From: Neobacillus sp. DY30
GTDB lineage: Bacteria > Bacillota > Bacilli > Bacillales > Cytobacillaceae
Reading direction: 5' to 3'
Length of the DNA: 64,000 nucleotides
Assembly (NCBI RefSeq): GCF_030123065.1
Contig: NZ_CP126093.1
Location: 5,896,001 to 5,960,000, forward strand
Shown: piece by piece, positions 1-7,738 of the stretch
How the letters are laid out: every line of letters begins with the position of its first letter
How positions within the stretch are numbered: position 1 is the first letter of the stretch
The notes under the pieces: model-generated
The model's database searches: none
Seen by the model: the letters and a program-made list of their open reading frames with translations, nothing else
What the model was told of the DNA's origin: nothing
Program-made: the position numbers and the translations under genes

Positions 1-143
1 CCTTCATTCTCTACTTTCCCCCTTTTGTAAAAAAATAACTAATTCTATCATATCGTTTCTCGCAATCTCACCCAATGGGAAATTTGTACCAACCTGCAGG
101 GAAAACTCTCTCGCACAACCCAATCTCCTTCATGAATTTAATA

Positions 144-168
144 GTTTCATAACAAGCAAACCGGGTAT
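144..168 (+). promoter_or_regulatory. Sigma-B promoter of dps
   Basis: The -35 element GTTTCA (144-149), a 13-bp spacer and a perfect -10 GGGTAT (163-168) match the sigma-B consensus. It lies about 40 bp upstream of the dps start and is the only promoter-like signal there. Confidence 0.85.
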
Positions 169-206
169 GTAATAAGTACACCACAAAATTGGAGGAGGTT
201 TTTTTC

Positions 207-686
207 ATGGCAACATCCACAAAAACTAAATCAAAATCAAAAGAAAAATCATTAACTTTATCGGAGGCTCTAAACAGGCAGGTGGCGAACTTTTCGGTTC
301 TTCATATGAAGCTGCACCATTTCCACTGGTATGTAAAAGGAGAAAATTTTTTCACGCTGCATCTTAAATTTGAAGAACTTTACAAGGAAGCTGCTCTGCA
401 TCTTGATACGATTGCGGAAAGAATGCTTGCACAAGGAGCATTACCGGTCGCAACTCTTGAAGAAATCCTTGATCTTACGACACTGAAAGAAGCAAAAGGT
501 GATGAAAATGCGAAGCAAATGGTCCAAACACTGGCTGATGATTTTGACATGATTTGTACCGAGCTGACAGAGGGAATCTCACTGGCTGAAGAAAATGAAG
601 ATCAGCCTACGGAAGATCTACTCGTTCACATTCGTACCTCTTTAGAAAAACATAGATGGATGTTTGAAGCCTATCTGGCGGATTAA
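207..686 (+). CDS. dps: Dps family DNA-binding ferritin-like protein
   Basis: This 159-residue protein of the Dps/MrgA family is predicted to form a dodecamer that oxidises and stores iron and protects DNA from peroxide. The inter-subunit ferroxidase motif is visible near residues 30-55 (HHFHWYVKG, then a downstream His and FEELY). The N-terminus is rich in Lys, Ser and Thr, as expected for a DNA-binding tail. The ATG at 207 was chosen because GGAGGAGG lies 8 bp upstream; the longer TTG reading would sit on that ribosome site. A sigma-B promoter precedes it. It converges on rsbY, and a dps-like gene next to sigB is also typical of the B. cereus locus. Confidence 0.93.
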   Translation: MATSTKTKSKSKEKSLTLSEALNRQVANFSVLHMKLHHFHWYVKGENFFTLHLKFEELYKEAALHLDTIAERMLAQGALPVATLEEILDLTTLKEAKGDENAKQMVQTLADDFDMICTELTEGISLAEENEDQPTEDLLVHIRTSLEKHRWMFEAYLAD

Positions 687-699
687 TTTTCACAATAAT

Positions 700-731
700 G
701 GGGTGTCAGTCACAGTGCTGACACCCCTTTT
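700..731. terminator. Bidirectional terminator between dps and rsbY
   Basis: A 10-bp GC-rich stem (GGGGTGTCAG at 700-709 and CTGACACCCC at 718-727) is followed by a T run on the plus strand. It separates the convergent genes dps and rsbY. Confidence 0.85.
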
Positions 732-1875
732 AATTCGTAGAAATTAAAACAAGACACATATCGTCTTTTGGTGGATTTATGAGCTCCCAGCCTGGCTGCA
801 GTTGATGAAGCAGCGCAGCAGGGTCCCCTACATCAACCGTTTGTAAGGAGCGAATCAGCTTATCGGTCGCATCCTCGTACTTCTCCTCCAGCCATTCCGA
901 TAACCCATCGGTAAACAGCAGAAGCCGGGCAGAATCACGATATGTAATTACACCTTTGGTCACATCAATCTCCTCAAAAAAACCAAGCGCGCAGGAACCT
1001 TCTGTTAAGAGTTTCGCTTCCTGATCCACGATCCCAATCCCGGCTGGATGGCCAGCGTTGACGTATTCAATCGTTTGCTTTTCCGTATCAAGAACAAAGT
1101 AAATCGCCGTAAAATAATAGTTCATTAAACTATCAGGCGTATGCAGCTGAAGCATCCGCCTGTTCAATTCCTTCATAACCTTTTCCGGGTCCACAATTCC
1201 GGTAATCGTATCCTTTAACGCGGAATAAATGTACATCCCTACAAGTGAGGATGAAATCCCGTGGCCCATCATATCCAGCAGGATCACGCCGTACTTAGTG
1301 GGGCTTATCTGATACCAGGCGTAGAAATCACCAGCAAGCTCAAATGTTGGCCTGTAAACAGCTGAAATGTTAACATCCTTTTCCTGAAGGGGGGCGCTAA
1401 GCATACTTCGCTGCACCTGCCTGGCTAAGTCCAGTTCATATTGAATGCGTCTGTCCCGTTCCTTCCGCAAATCTTTTTCCTGCTTTAACCTAAGGACGGA
1501 ACGAATCCTTGCTAGAAGTTCGACTTTATTAATCGGTTTCATCACATAATCGAGGGCTCCGGCATCCATTGCTTCCGCCATTTTGTTAGAATCGCCCATC
1601 GCCGTAACAAAAATAATCGGCAAATCGGAGAAGCGCTCATTGGCCAGTACTGTCCGGCAAGCTTCCATCCCATCAATTTCTGGCATCATCAAATCCATTA
1701 GGATGAGGTCAACCGGGACTTCTCCAGGATTAAGTGAATCAAGCTGTAAATATTGATATAACTCTCCGGCAGATGAAAGCAAAAGCAGATTATTATAATT
1801 TGCTTTCCTGAGAATTTTCTCGACAATCATTAGATTTGTTTTATTATCATCTACGATGACAATCTTCATTGGCAT
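730..1875 (-). CDS. rsbY: Response regulator with PP2C phosphatase domain (sigma-B activator)
   Basis: The 381-residue protein has an N-terminal receiver domain (residues 1-125: acidic pair VDD, phospho-Asp in LILMDLMMPEIDG, and the FVTA and MKP signatures). A short linker leads to a SpoIIE-type PP2C domain (about 150-381; metal-binding AGDFY, LLDMMGHG and LFTDGLSE). This is the architecture of B. cereus RsbY, which dephosphorylates RsbV and so releases sigma-B. The ATG at 1875 follows GGGGGA by about 8 bp; an upstream TTG would overlap that site. It is the last gene of the sigma-B cluster. No partner hybrid kinase of the RsbK type is in this window, so its upstream signal is encoded elsewhere. 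Confidence 0.93.
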   Translation of the reverse strand: MPMKIVIVDDNKTNLMIVEKILRKANYNNLLLLSSAGELYQYLQLDSLNPGEVPVDLILMDLMMPEIDGMEACRTVLANERFSDLPIIFVTAMGDSNKMAEAMDAGALDYVMKPINKVELLARIRSVLRLKQEKDLRKERDRRIQYELDLARQVQRSMLSAPLQEKDVNISAVYRPTFELAGDFYAWYQISPTKYGVILLDMMGHGISSSLVGMYIYSALKDTITGIVDPEKVMKELNRRMLQLHTPDSLMNYYFTAIYFVLDTEKQTIEYVNAGHPAGIGIVDQEAKLLTEGSCALGFFEEIDVTKGVITYRDSARLLLFTDGLSEWLEEKYEDATDKLIRSLQTVDVGDPAALLHQLQPGWELINPPKDDMCLVLISTN

Positions 1876-1921
1876 TTGGGTTTCCCCCTTTTGCAAAAGA
1901 TGAGCCTGCCCCCTCTAATAG

Positions 1922-1934
1922 GGTGACAGGCACC
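1922..1934. repeat. GTGACAGGCACC-family short repeat
   Basis: The 13-mer GGTGACAGGCACC lies between the sigB stop and the rsbY start. The same word or its reverse complement occurs at 18965, 19056, 20388 and, shortened, at 43722. Confidence 0.7.
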
Positions 1935-1936
1935 AA

Positions 1937-2728
1937 CTAGTTTAGTCTGTCCTGATAGGTATTACCGGCAAGTGCCTTTCGCAGTTTTTCTATTGCTTTT
2001 TTTTGCAGCCGGGATACATGCATTTGCGAAATTCCCAGAGATTCTCCCACTTCGCGCTGGCTTTTGTTATCGATAAACGTCCACTGTATAATTTGCTTCT
2101 CCCTATTGTCCAATACATGAAGGGCACTCTCCACCAACAGCTGCTGGTCGACTTTTTCATACCCTTTATCTTCTGACCCGATTACATCTAACGGTGTAAC
2201 CCCGCTCCCGTCAGAACCGGTCTCAATCGTTTGGTCCACGGAGGCTGTTTGATACCCTTTTCCTAATTCCATCGTCTCCAGCACTTCTTCTTCAGAAATC
2301 CCTAAATACTCAGCGATCTCATGGATTTTCGGTGAGCGTTGATAGCGGTTAGTCAGCTCGTCTACAGCTCCATTTAACTTTGGCCATGTTTCTTTAATTC
2401 GTCGTGGTACATGAACATCCCACGTCTTATCTCTTAAAAATCGTTTAATTTCACCAACCACCATCGGAACTAGGTAGGCTTCAAACGGATTCCCGGTATT
2501 AGGGTCAAACCGTCTAATGCTGGATAATAATCCAATCATCCCTACCTGCATGATATCTTCATGCAAATTTCTTCCTTTGGAATATTTTCTCGCTATGCTG
2601 CCGATCAAATTAGTGTATTGTTCAACTAACTGGAGCTGGGCACTCTCGCTTTCATTCTCCTGAAAGTCTCGAATCAATGCATAGGTTTCTTCCTTAGTTC
2701 GTTTCACGGTCTGAGGTGGCTTTGTCAT
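1937..2728 (-). CDS. sigB: RNA polymerase sigma factor SigB
   Basis: A 263-residue group 3 sigma factor that directs general-stress transcription. Region 2 is clear (LVEQYTNLIGSIARKYS, DIMQVGMIGLL, FEAYLVPMVVGEIKRFLRD), followed by the conserved VHVPRRIKE segment of region 3 and the region 4 helix-turn-helix (QREVGESLGISQMHVSRLQKKAIEKL). The ATG at 2728 is preferred because GAGGAG lies 10 bp upstream; a GTG at 2737 would be only a base or two from it. The start overlaps the end of rsbW, as usual for this translationally coupled operon. Confidence 0.97.
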   Translation of the reverse strand: MTKPPQTVKRTKEETYALIRDFQENESESAQLQLVEQYTNLIGSIARKYSKGRNLHEDIMQVGMIGLLSSIRRFDPNTGNPFEAYLVPMVVGEIKRFLRDKTWDVHVPRRIKETWPKLNGAVDELTNRYQRSPKIHEIAEYLGISEEEVLETMELGKGYQTASVDQTIETGSDGSGVTPLDVIGSEDKGYEKVDQQLLVESALHVLDNREKQIIQWTFIDNKSQREVGESLGISQMHVSRLQKKAIEKLRKALAGNTYQDRLN

Positions 2729-3176
2729 GATTTTCACGCTCCTCGCCTAGATACTTCACCATGAAGACCGTTACTCCGGAACGATTCAACACACGGACTT
2801 CATCCATGAGCGTTTCGATCAGATAGAGACCTAACCCTCCCTCTGTTAGTTGATCGACTGTACTTGACTCTGTATAAGGACCAAGTTCTTCTTTTTTCTT
2901 TAAAAAATTAAAACTCTGACCGCTGTCAGCAACCATCGTTTCTAGCTTATCTTCATAAATGCCAAAGCCGACGATGACTTCTCCGTCCTCGTCTTCCGGA
3001 TAGGCATGCTGTATCGCGTTTGTGCAAGCTTCACTAACAGCAATTTTAATATCTTCAATCTCCTCATATGTATAACCCATGCGGCTCGCTATTCCTGAAA
3101 GCGTTAATCGAATGACACCAACATACTCCGGTTTGGCAGGAATCTTCATTTCAACATAATCCATCACGTTTTTCAT
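2694..3176 (-). CDS. rsbW: Anti-sigma-B factor, serine kinase RsbW
   Basis: This 160-residue GHKL-fold protein binds and inhibits sigma-B and phosphorylates RsbV to inactivate it. The ATPase motifs are visible: the N box with SEACTNAIQHAY (about 45-56), the D-G box around VADSGQSF (about 88-95) and GGLGLYLI (about 115-122). It starts 4 bp inside the end of rsbV and overlaps sigB by 35 bp, so the three products are probably made in coupled amounts. Confidence 0.97.
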   Translation of the reverse strand: MKNVMDYVEMKIPAKPEYVGVIRLTLSGIASRMGYTYEEIEDIKIAVSEACTNAIQHAYPEDEDGEVIVGFGIYEDKLETMVADSGQSFNFLKKKEELGPYTESSTVDQLTEGGLGLYLIETLMDEVRVLNRSGVTVFMVKYLGEERENHDKATSDRETN

Positions 3177-3496
3177 CGTCCTCCGTCCTCTGAAATATCC
3201 ATAATTTTATCCAATCCTGTCAGTTCAAACAGACGCACTAATCGGCTCGATAATTCTACTAACTTTAGTTCTCCCTCATTTTTGTTCAGCTGCTTGAACA
3301 ATCCAACAAATACCCCTAATCCGGTACTATCCATATAGGAAACTTCCTTTAGATTAACCGTTAGGATTTTTCCAGTGCCTTCTGAAAGCGGCAATAGCTC
3401 CTCACGAAGTTTTGGTGCTGTATAGGCATCGATTTCTCCGGCAACCGACACGAATATTTCCTTCTCATTCTGATGTTCCTCGACCTTTATTTTCAT
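3173..3496 (-). CDS. rsbV: Anti-anti-sigma factor RsbV
   Basis: A 107-residue STAS-domain protein. When unphosphorylated it captures RsbW and frees sigma-B. The conserved phospho-serine lies in VSYMDSTGLGVF (about residues 48-59). The ATG at 3496 has AGGTG 9 bp upstream; an in-frame GTG/ATG pair 4 codons earlier overlaps that site. It is the first gene of the operon, behind a sigma-B promoter, which gives the known positive autoregulatory loop. Confidence 0.97.
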   Translation of the reverse strand: MKIKVEEHQNEKEIFVSVAGEIDAYTAPKLREELLPLSEGTGKILTVNLKEVSYMDSTGLGVFVGLFKQLNKNEGELKLVELSSRLVRLFELTGLDKIMDISEDGGR

Positions 3497-3530
3497 CCCA
3501 ATCATCACCTCTGAAATATTTACTGTTTAT

Positions 3531-3555
3531 ATACCCTATTAAAAAAAAGTTAAAC
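3531..3555 (-). promoter_or_regulatory. Sigma-B promoter of rsbV-rsbW-sigB
   Basis: Read on the minus strand: GTTTAA (3555-3550), 13-bp spacer, GGGTAT (3536-3531). Both hexamers match the consensus exactly. It lies 35 bp upstream of the rsbV start. Confidence 0.92.
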
Positions 3556-3649
3556 CTATTTTTTAAAAAAATATTTTTCTAGCATTATACTAAAATTTAG
3601 AGGAGTTACGAATAGATAGAACCTCCTAGTCATTTTATCCCACACGAAA

Positions 3650-3677
3650 GAGGCTTGCACGAATCCGTGCAAGCCTC
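3650..3677 (-). terminator. Hairpin, probable terminator
   Basis: A 12-bp perfect stem (GAGGCTTGCACG and its complement, 4-base loop). Only a short T stretch follows on the minus strand. It most likely ends the 3715-4065 transcript. Confidence 0.55.
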
Positions 3678-3714
3678 GTCTATATAGTAAAGGCAGTGTA
3701 TGGCGGGTTAAGAA

Positions 3715-4065
3715 TCAGTAACGATTTTGATTGTTACTTTTATTTTTCGATTCCCCGTTCGATTCTCCACTTCTTTGTTGAAATTCAGCATTCTTGGAAA
3801 TCGAATCACCATATCTTTGCCTGTCATTCTCTGGTTGGACATTTTCACCGCGTAAACTGGTTGGGTCGCCGCCCCTTTGCCCCTGCTGACGTGAAAGCTC
3901 TCTTATATCTTCCACAATTTCTTCGCCAGGCAGCTCTTGCATGATAGAAGGATCTTCACCATCATTATATCCTGTTAGACGTTTTTCATTAATTCCGTAA
4001 CTTTTGTTTTCATCCTTACGTCTTAATGAATCCATTGCCGTGTTACCAACATAATTTTTAGCCAT
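3715..4065 (-). CDS. Hydrophilic protein of unknown function, likely stress-induced
   Basis: I do not recognise this 116-residue protein. It has no signal peptide or membrane segment, no Cys, and a C-terminal half dominated by Gln, Asn, Arg, Ser and Glu (likely disordered). The start ATG at 4065 is fixed by AAGGAGG nine bases upstream; longer readings lack a ribosome site. A good sigma-B promoter lies at 4207-4231, which leaves a leader of about 140 bases. The context suggests a sigma-B-controlled protective or cytosolic stress protein, but nothing in the sequence gives a biochemical role. Confidence 0.75.
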   Translation of the reverse strand: MAKNYVGNTAMDSLRRKDENKSYGINEKRLTGYNDGEDPSIMQELPGEEIVEDIRELSRQQGQRGGDPTSLRGENVQPENDRQRYGDSISKNAEFQQRSGESNGESKNKSNNQNRY

Positions 4066-4206
4066 GATCGTTTCCTCCTTATAAATTTCTAGATTGCTGT
4101 TTTTCATCCCTATCGGTTTTACTGAACATGCAACCACATACTTCAACCACCCTCTTTCTATTAATCTCGAGATCAGGTTAAGCGGTTACTTAACCATGCT
4201 AGTGTT

Positions 4207-4231
4207 ATACCCCGCTCAACAACTATCAAAC
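4207..4231 (-). promoter_or_regulatory. Sigma-B promoter upstream of the 3715-4065 gene
   Basis: On the minus strand: GTTTGA, 13-bp spacer, GGGTAT. The -10 is perfect and the -35 matches at 5 of 6 positions. Confidence 0.75.
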
Positions 4232-4236
4232 CTTTT

Positions 4237-5169
4237 CTAGCGAAAAAACGAACCTTTCTTTTTCCCTTTTAATAGATCTCCTGTCCAGCCCTTTGTTTTT
4301 ATGTATCCATAAAGCAGTGCTGTCGACAAAATAATGGAAATGATAGAAATAAGGTAACCGTACTTCCACTCGAGCTCCGGCATATGTTTAAAATTCATCC
4401 CCCATAGGGCCCCAAATGCCATAATGGGAGTGAAAATGGTGGTTAGAACTGTTAGGGTTTTCATTATTTCATTTCCGCGATGAGAGGATATGACCTCTTC
4501 TAAATGAATCACCGAGTCTATCTCCTGCTCATACTCCCGCAGCAGCACCATCGCCCGTTCAATTCGTTTGCATGTACGGATAAAGATTTCCCCGTTGTTA
4601 ACGTTTGGAAAATTAGTTTCCTCTATCGCCATTTTCAGTTCCTGGATGGGAATTAATAGATTATTACAAACTAATAGCTCATGGCGTTGCTGAAAAATAT
4701 GTTCTAGAATCCGCATGTTATTCTGTTTTTTCACACCCCACATTAACTTTTGGAGTGACACCTCAAACTGGTCAATCTCGACCAGTATGTCATTCACCAG
4801 TTCTCCTAGTAAAAACAAAAAGCCATCTACTGCATTTTCCGTCTTATTTAGCTGCCGCAGCATTACGTCTGGTTCTAATTGTTTAAAAGAGGTAAACTCT
4901 AAATCGACCGTAAATAAGGTATTACTCGTTATATAGAAATGAAAAATTTGCCGGTCTTCTTCCGCATCGACATTTTGTCGATAAATTAGAGATCCATTCA
5001 CGACCCTTTCCTCATCTATAAAGCCATGCACTTTCACGCAATTGTTGTTATTTTTTCGAACATTCGCTAACCAGCCTGATAGCATGGTCTCCTGGTCCCA
5101 TACTGCATGCAATTCATTCTTATTCAATTGAACCCATTTCCACTGATCAAAATTCATATTACTCTCCAT
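4237..5169 (-). CDS. CorA family divalent-cation transporter
   Basis: This 310-residue protein has the CorA layout: a large soluble N-terminal domain, a long helical stalk (about 130-235) and two C-terminal membrane helices. The signature GMNF lies at the end of the first helix (ALWGMNF, about residue 258). It should move Mg2+ or a similar divalent cation across the cytoplasmic membrane as a pentamer. The terminal basic tail (KGKKKG) is cytosolic. The ATG at 5169 has GGGAGGAGG just upstream. A sigma-B-like promoter (5196-5220) suggests stress control, which is not a usual CorA property. Confidence 0.9.
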   Translation of the reverse strand: MESNMNFDQWKWVQLNKNELHAVWDQETMLSGWLANVRKNNNNCVKVHGFIDEERVVNGSLIYRQNVDAEEDRQIFHFYITSNTLFTVDLEFTSFKQLEPDVMLRQLNKTENAVDGFLFLLGELVNDILVEIDQFEVSLQKLMWGVKKQNNMRILEHIFQQRHELLVCNNLLIPIQELKMAIEETNFPNVNNGEIFIRTCKRIERAMVLLREYEQEIDSVIHLEEVISSHRGNEIMKTLTVLTTIFTPIMAFGALWGMNFKHMPELEWKYGYLISIISIILSTALLYGYIKTKGWTGDLLKGKKKGSFFR

Positions 5170-5195
5170 CGACTGCCTCCTCCCTTATCAGTTGA

Positions 5196-5220
5196 TTACC
5201 CTAAAAGGAATCATACAAAC
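5196..5220 (-). promoter_or_regulatory. Candidate sigma-B promoter of the corA-like gene
   Basis: Minus strand: GTTTGT, 13-bp spacer, GGGTAA. Both elements are one or two bases off consensus, but the spacing is right. It is back to back with the plus-strand site at 5231. Confidence 0.6.
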
Positions 5221-5230
5221 GTAAAAAAAT

Positions 5231-5256
5231 GTTTAATAGACTGATGAAACGGGTAT
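5231..5256 (+). promoter_or_regulatory. Sigma-B promoter of the 5290 gene
   Basis: GTTTAA (5231-5236), 14-bp spacer and GGGTAT (5251-5256): a perfect match, 34 bp upstream of the gene. Confidence 0.88.
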
Positions 5257-5289
5257 TTACAAAACAAGTTCAAATTCAAGGAGGTTTTA

Positions 5290-5562
5290 ATGATGAAAAA
5301 AGGCTTTGGTATGGGCTCACTAGTAGCGGTAGGAATTGGCGCATCGGCAGCGGTATGGCTTTCAAATAAACCAAATCGCATTAAAGCCGAAAGTATGTTA
5401 CGAGACTGGAAAAACAAGGTAGCACCGAATGTCTATGCGAAATCAGATCAGCTTCCGATTGATAAGGGCGGAAATCCGCACCCGAAGGATTTTCCTGATA
5501 ATGATATGGTCAGCGAGGGAGCACAGTATGCCGTTCAATTTTATAACGAGAAAATTCAATAA
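5290..5562 (+). CDS. Small single-pass membrane protein, likely stress-induced
   Basis: A 90-residue protein whose first 25 residues are Gly/Ala-rich and hydrophobic (GSLVAVGIGASAAVWL), followed by a hydrophilic tail. No family assignment is certain. Its N-terminal half resembles the 49-residue product of 7494-7643: both have a glycine-rich helix, then WL, four residues, NR-x-K and a proline further on. AAGGAGG at 5278-5284 allows starts at 5290 or at the next ATG, 5293. A perfect sigma-B promoter precedes it and a strong terminator follows. Confidence 0.8.
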   Translation: MMKKGFGMGSLVAVGIGASAAVWLSNKPNRIKAESMLRDWKNKVAPNVYAKSDQLPIDKGGNPHPKDFPDNDMVSEGAQYAVQFYNEKIQ

Positions 5563-5571
5563 TAGAGCAGC

Positions 5572-5601
5572 GGTTGGGTTCCTAGGAACCCAGCCTTTTT
5601 T
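5572..5601 (+). terminator. Terminator after the 5290 gene
   Basis: An 11-bp nearly perfect stem centred on CCTAGG, followed by TTTTTT. Confidence 0.88.
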
Positions 5602-5610
5602 CATATTCAA

Positions 5611-5648
5611 AAAAATGTCTTCCTTTCCCCCGAAAAGAAGACATTTTT
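5611..5648 (-). terminator. Terminator of the yteA-like gene
   Basis: A 12-bp stem (AAAAATGTCTTC and GAAGACATTTTT) with a 14-base loop. A and T runs on both sides make it potentially bidirectional. Confidence 0.8.
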
Positions 5649-5652
5649 TATC

Positions 5653-6129
5653 CTATGACGATGAGTTTCCATGCATGCTTATCAGTTCATCTACGGTCTG
5701 AATCCGCTTATCGCCTCTTATATCGTTCTCAGGAGTGGAAAAAGACTGATCCTCCGGAATACTACTCACTGTCTCATTCTCTTGCTCCTTTTGCGCTTCT
5801 ACCGTTCGTTTGGCATATGGCAGGGCTTTAAGTCTCTCATAAGGAATCCTTTCTCCTGTATCGACACAAACTCCATAGGTTCCTGTCTTAATCCGCTCCA
5901 AAGCCTCATTTACTTCTTCGAGAAGATTGTTTGCTGTTTCATGCAAAACCCTTTGTTTTTCCCGTTCTTCCAATTGTGTTGCCGTATCGGCCAAATGATT
6001 ATCATAGCTAGTTAATTCTCCGTCATCCTCTAACGCTAAAGGCTGATTGGCTTCTAGCATTTGAATGGTTTCTTCTTTCATCTTTAATAACCTTTTCTCA
6101 AAATAATTCATCTCTTCTTTTGATAACAT
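5653..6129 (-). CDS. yteA: TraR/DksA family protein, YteA-like, with degenerate zinc finger
   Basis: This 158-residue protein has the DksA/TraR plan: an N-terminal coiled coil (about 1-85, very charged) and a C-terminal zinc-finger region (GTYGVCVDTGERIPYERLKA). Only the first of the four expected cysteines is present (GVCVDTG); the following positions are Asp, Tyr and Thr. B. subtilis YteA is similarly degenerate as far as I recall, so metal binding is unlikely. A role in RNA polymerase binding is possible but unproven. GGGAGG upstream supports the ATG at 6129. A sigma-B-like promoter lies at 6162-6188. Confidence 0.82.
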   Translation of the reverse strand: MLSKEEMNYFEKRLLKMKEETIQMLEANQPLALEDDGELTSYDNHLADTATQLEEREKQRVLHETANNLLEEVNEALERIKTGTYGVCVDTGERIPYERLKALPYAKRTVEAQKEQENETVSSIPEDQSFSTPENDIRGDKRIQTVDELISMHGNSSS

Positions 6130-6161
6130 TTAGTTTTCCTCCCTTACGTCTTTCCTTTTAT

Positions 6162-6188
6162 TTACCCTTTCATGTATGAACATGAAAC
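6162..6188 (-). promoter_or_regulatory. Candidate sigma-B promoter of yteA
   Basis: Minus strand: GTTTCA, 15-bp spacer, GGGTAA. Each element is one base from consensus. Confidence 0.65.
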
Positions 6189-6205
6189 TTTGTATCCACA
6201 TCCAG

Positions 6206-7351
6206 TTAAAAAATGGCATCATTGTATTGCTTCGTTTCATCATTGTTTTCTCCCTTGATAATTTTTTCCTCTATTGATTTCTCTTTTCTCAGCTTCCATA
6301 ACCGATAGGTATGATGGGCAATTACCTTAAGAACCGCATACACGGGAACCGCTATGATTAACCCGAGAATCCCGCCCATACGTCCTGCTGCAAGTAACAA
6401 GGATATAATCGTGAGCGGATGGATCTCTAACTTTCTCCCCATCACCTGAGGTGAAATAATATGTCCTTCAATCTGTTGGACGACAATCATCACCATTAGG
6501 ACTTTTACCACCATCATCGGTGAATCGATTGACGCAATAATCACGGCAGGAATCACCGCAAGGATCGGGCCGATAAACGGGATGACATTGGTAAACATTG
6601 AAAAAATTGCAACAAGAAGGGAGTAGTCAAGGTCAATAAGCAAATAACCGATAAAAAGCATGACACCTATACAAAAACTAACAAGAATTTGGCCTTGGAT
6701 ATAAGAACTAAGCGCTTCATCTAAATCTGCCAGAATCTTTCGTCCATTTTTCTGCTGCTGGGATGGCAATAAACGAAGAATCTGCTGTGGCGCCTTTTCT
6801 CCTTCTTTTAACATGTAATAGAGAATAAACGGAACCGTTGCCAAGACAGTTACAATACTTGCAAGTACCCCAATAATATTCATAAAATTGGTTCCAATCG
6901 CAGCAAGACTGGAGGAAACTGACTCTGTAATCGCATCGGAAGCTTTTTCTATATCCACACTGTCATTTTCCTGTAAATGATTGATCCATTGTTGCAGTTC
7001 AGTCAATTTGTCCGATATGGCCTCAATAAGATGGGGCGTACTATCAGCAAAACTTTTCATTTGCTCTTTCAGAACAGGTCCTCCAAGAGAGATTAATGAT
7101 GTAATCAAAAGACCGAATACTACATAGATCAGCAGGATAGAAAGTGTTCTAGGAATATTTTTTAACTGAAGATAATTTACCAGCGGGCGAAACAGGTAAT
7201 AAAGCACACCGGCAAACAAAAAAGGAAAAAACAGTGTTTGGACAAGTAAAAAGATAGGCTGGAAAATAAAATCAATTTTCATCGCTATAAAAATAAGTAA
7301 AAAAATAAGCAAAAGACCGTAACCAAATCGAAATGCCTTTGTTGTCAGCAT
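6206..7351 (-). CDS. AI-2E family transporter (UPF0118)
   Basis: A 381-residue integral membrane protein with about eight helices: two pairs in the first 90 residues, a soluble segment (about 95-150) and a C-terminal block containing PFIGPILAVIPAVI, typical of the AI-2E/PerM exporter family. B. subtilis paralogues such as YtvI and YueF are poorly characterised, and some family members export Na+ or small molecules. AGGAGG eight bases upstream picks the ATG at 7351 over a GTG three codons earlier. The C-terminus is highly charged. A perfect -10 GGGTAT with a weak -35 lies about 40 bp upstream. Confidence 0.88.
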   Translation of the reverse strand: MLTTKAFRFGYGLLLIFLLIFIAMKIDFIFQPIFLLVQTLFFPFLFAGVLYYLFRPLVNYLQLKNIPRTLSILLIYVVFGLLITSLISLGGPVLKEQMKSFADSTPHLIEAISDKLTELQQWINHLQENDSVDIEKASDAITESVSSSLAAIGTNFMNIIGVLASIVTVLATVPFILYYMLKEGEKAPQQILRLLPSQQQKNGRKILADLDEALSSYIQGQILVSFCIGVMLFIGYLLIDLDYSLLVAIFSMFTNVIPFIGPILAVIPAVIIASIDSPMMVVKVLMVMIVVQQIEGHIISPQVMGRKLEIHPLTIISLLLAAGRMGGILGLIIAVPVYAVLKVIAHHTYRLWKLRKEKSIEEKIIKGENNDETKQYNDAIF

Positions 7352-7389
7352 TTTTCTCACCTCCTAATAGCAAAATCATTTATGATTAA

Positions 7390-7415
7390 ATACCCGTTCT
7401 TCCATAAAGCTAATC
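7390..7415 (-). promoter_or_regulatory. Weak sigma-B-like promoter of the AI-2E gene
   Basis: Minus strand: GATTAG, 14-bp spacer, GGGTAT. The -10 is perfect and the -35 matches at 4 of 6 positions. Confidence 0.35.
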
Positions 7416-7433
7416 CACCATTTTGCTGATATA

Positions 7434-7462
7434 CAAAAAGACATGCGGAGCACCGCACGTCT
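7434..7462 (-). terminator. Terminator of the 49-residue gene
   Basis: On the minus strand, AGACGTGCGG pairs with CCGCATGTCT (one G-T pair, 4-base loop) and is followed by TTTTT. Confidence 0.8.
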
Positions 7463-7493
7463 ATTGACTTACTTCCATTCCATTAGGAAGAGT

Positions 7494-7643
7494 TTATTTT
7501 TTAACATACGAAGGTGTAATGTTCAATTTGCTGAGGATATTTTTCACTTTCATTCTGTTCGTTTCAGAGGCTAACCACTTTGCGACCGAAACTCCCATTC
7601 CTAAAACCGTCAAAAATCCTTTCATCGATACAATTCGTTTCAT
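7494..7643 (-). CDS. 49-residue small membrane-associated protein
   Basis: A short gene with a strong ribosome site (AAGGAGG eight bases before the ATG at 7643). The product has a glycine/valine-rich hydrophobic stretch (FLTVLGMGVSVAKWLA, about 10-25) and a basic tail ending in VKK. It matches the N-terminal half of the 5290-5562 protein in pattern (hydrophobic Gly-rich helix, WL, NR-x-K, Pro-x-x-Tyr/Val). It lies just after the gsiB-like terminator and has its own terminator, so it may be expressed by read-through or from a promoter I cannot see. Confidence 0.72.
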   Translation of the reverse strand: MKRIVSMKGFLTVLGMGVSVAKWLASETNRMKVKNILSKLNITPSYVKK

Positions 7644-7673
7644 ATCAAGTCCTCCTTTACATCCGATTTAAAG

Positions 7674-7708
7674 AAAAGAAGCTTGTACAAATTGCACAAG
7701 CTTCTTTT
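7674..7708 (-). terminator. Terminator of the gsiB-like gene
   Basis: A 13-bp perfect stem (AAAAGAAGCTTGT and ACAAGCTTCTTTT), T-rich on the minus side. Confidence 0.85.
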
Positions 7709-7738
7709 ATACCAGTCATCCTGATATCATGAATACGA

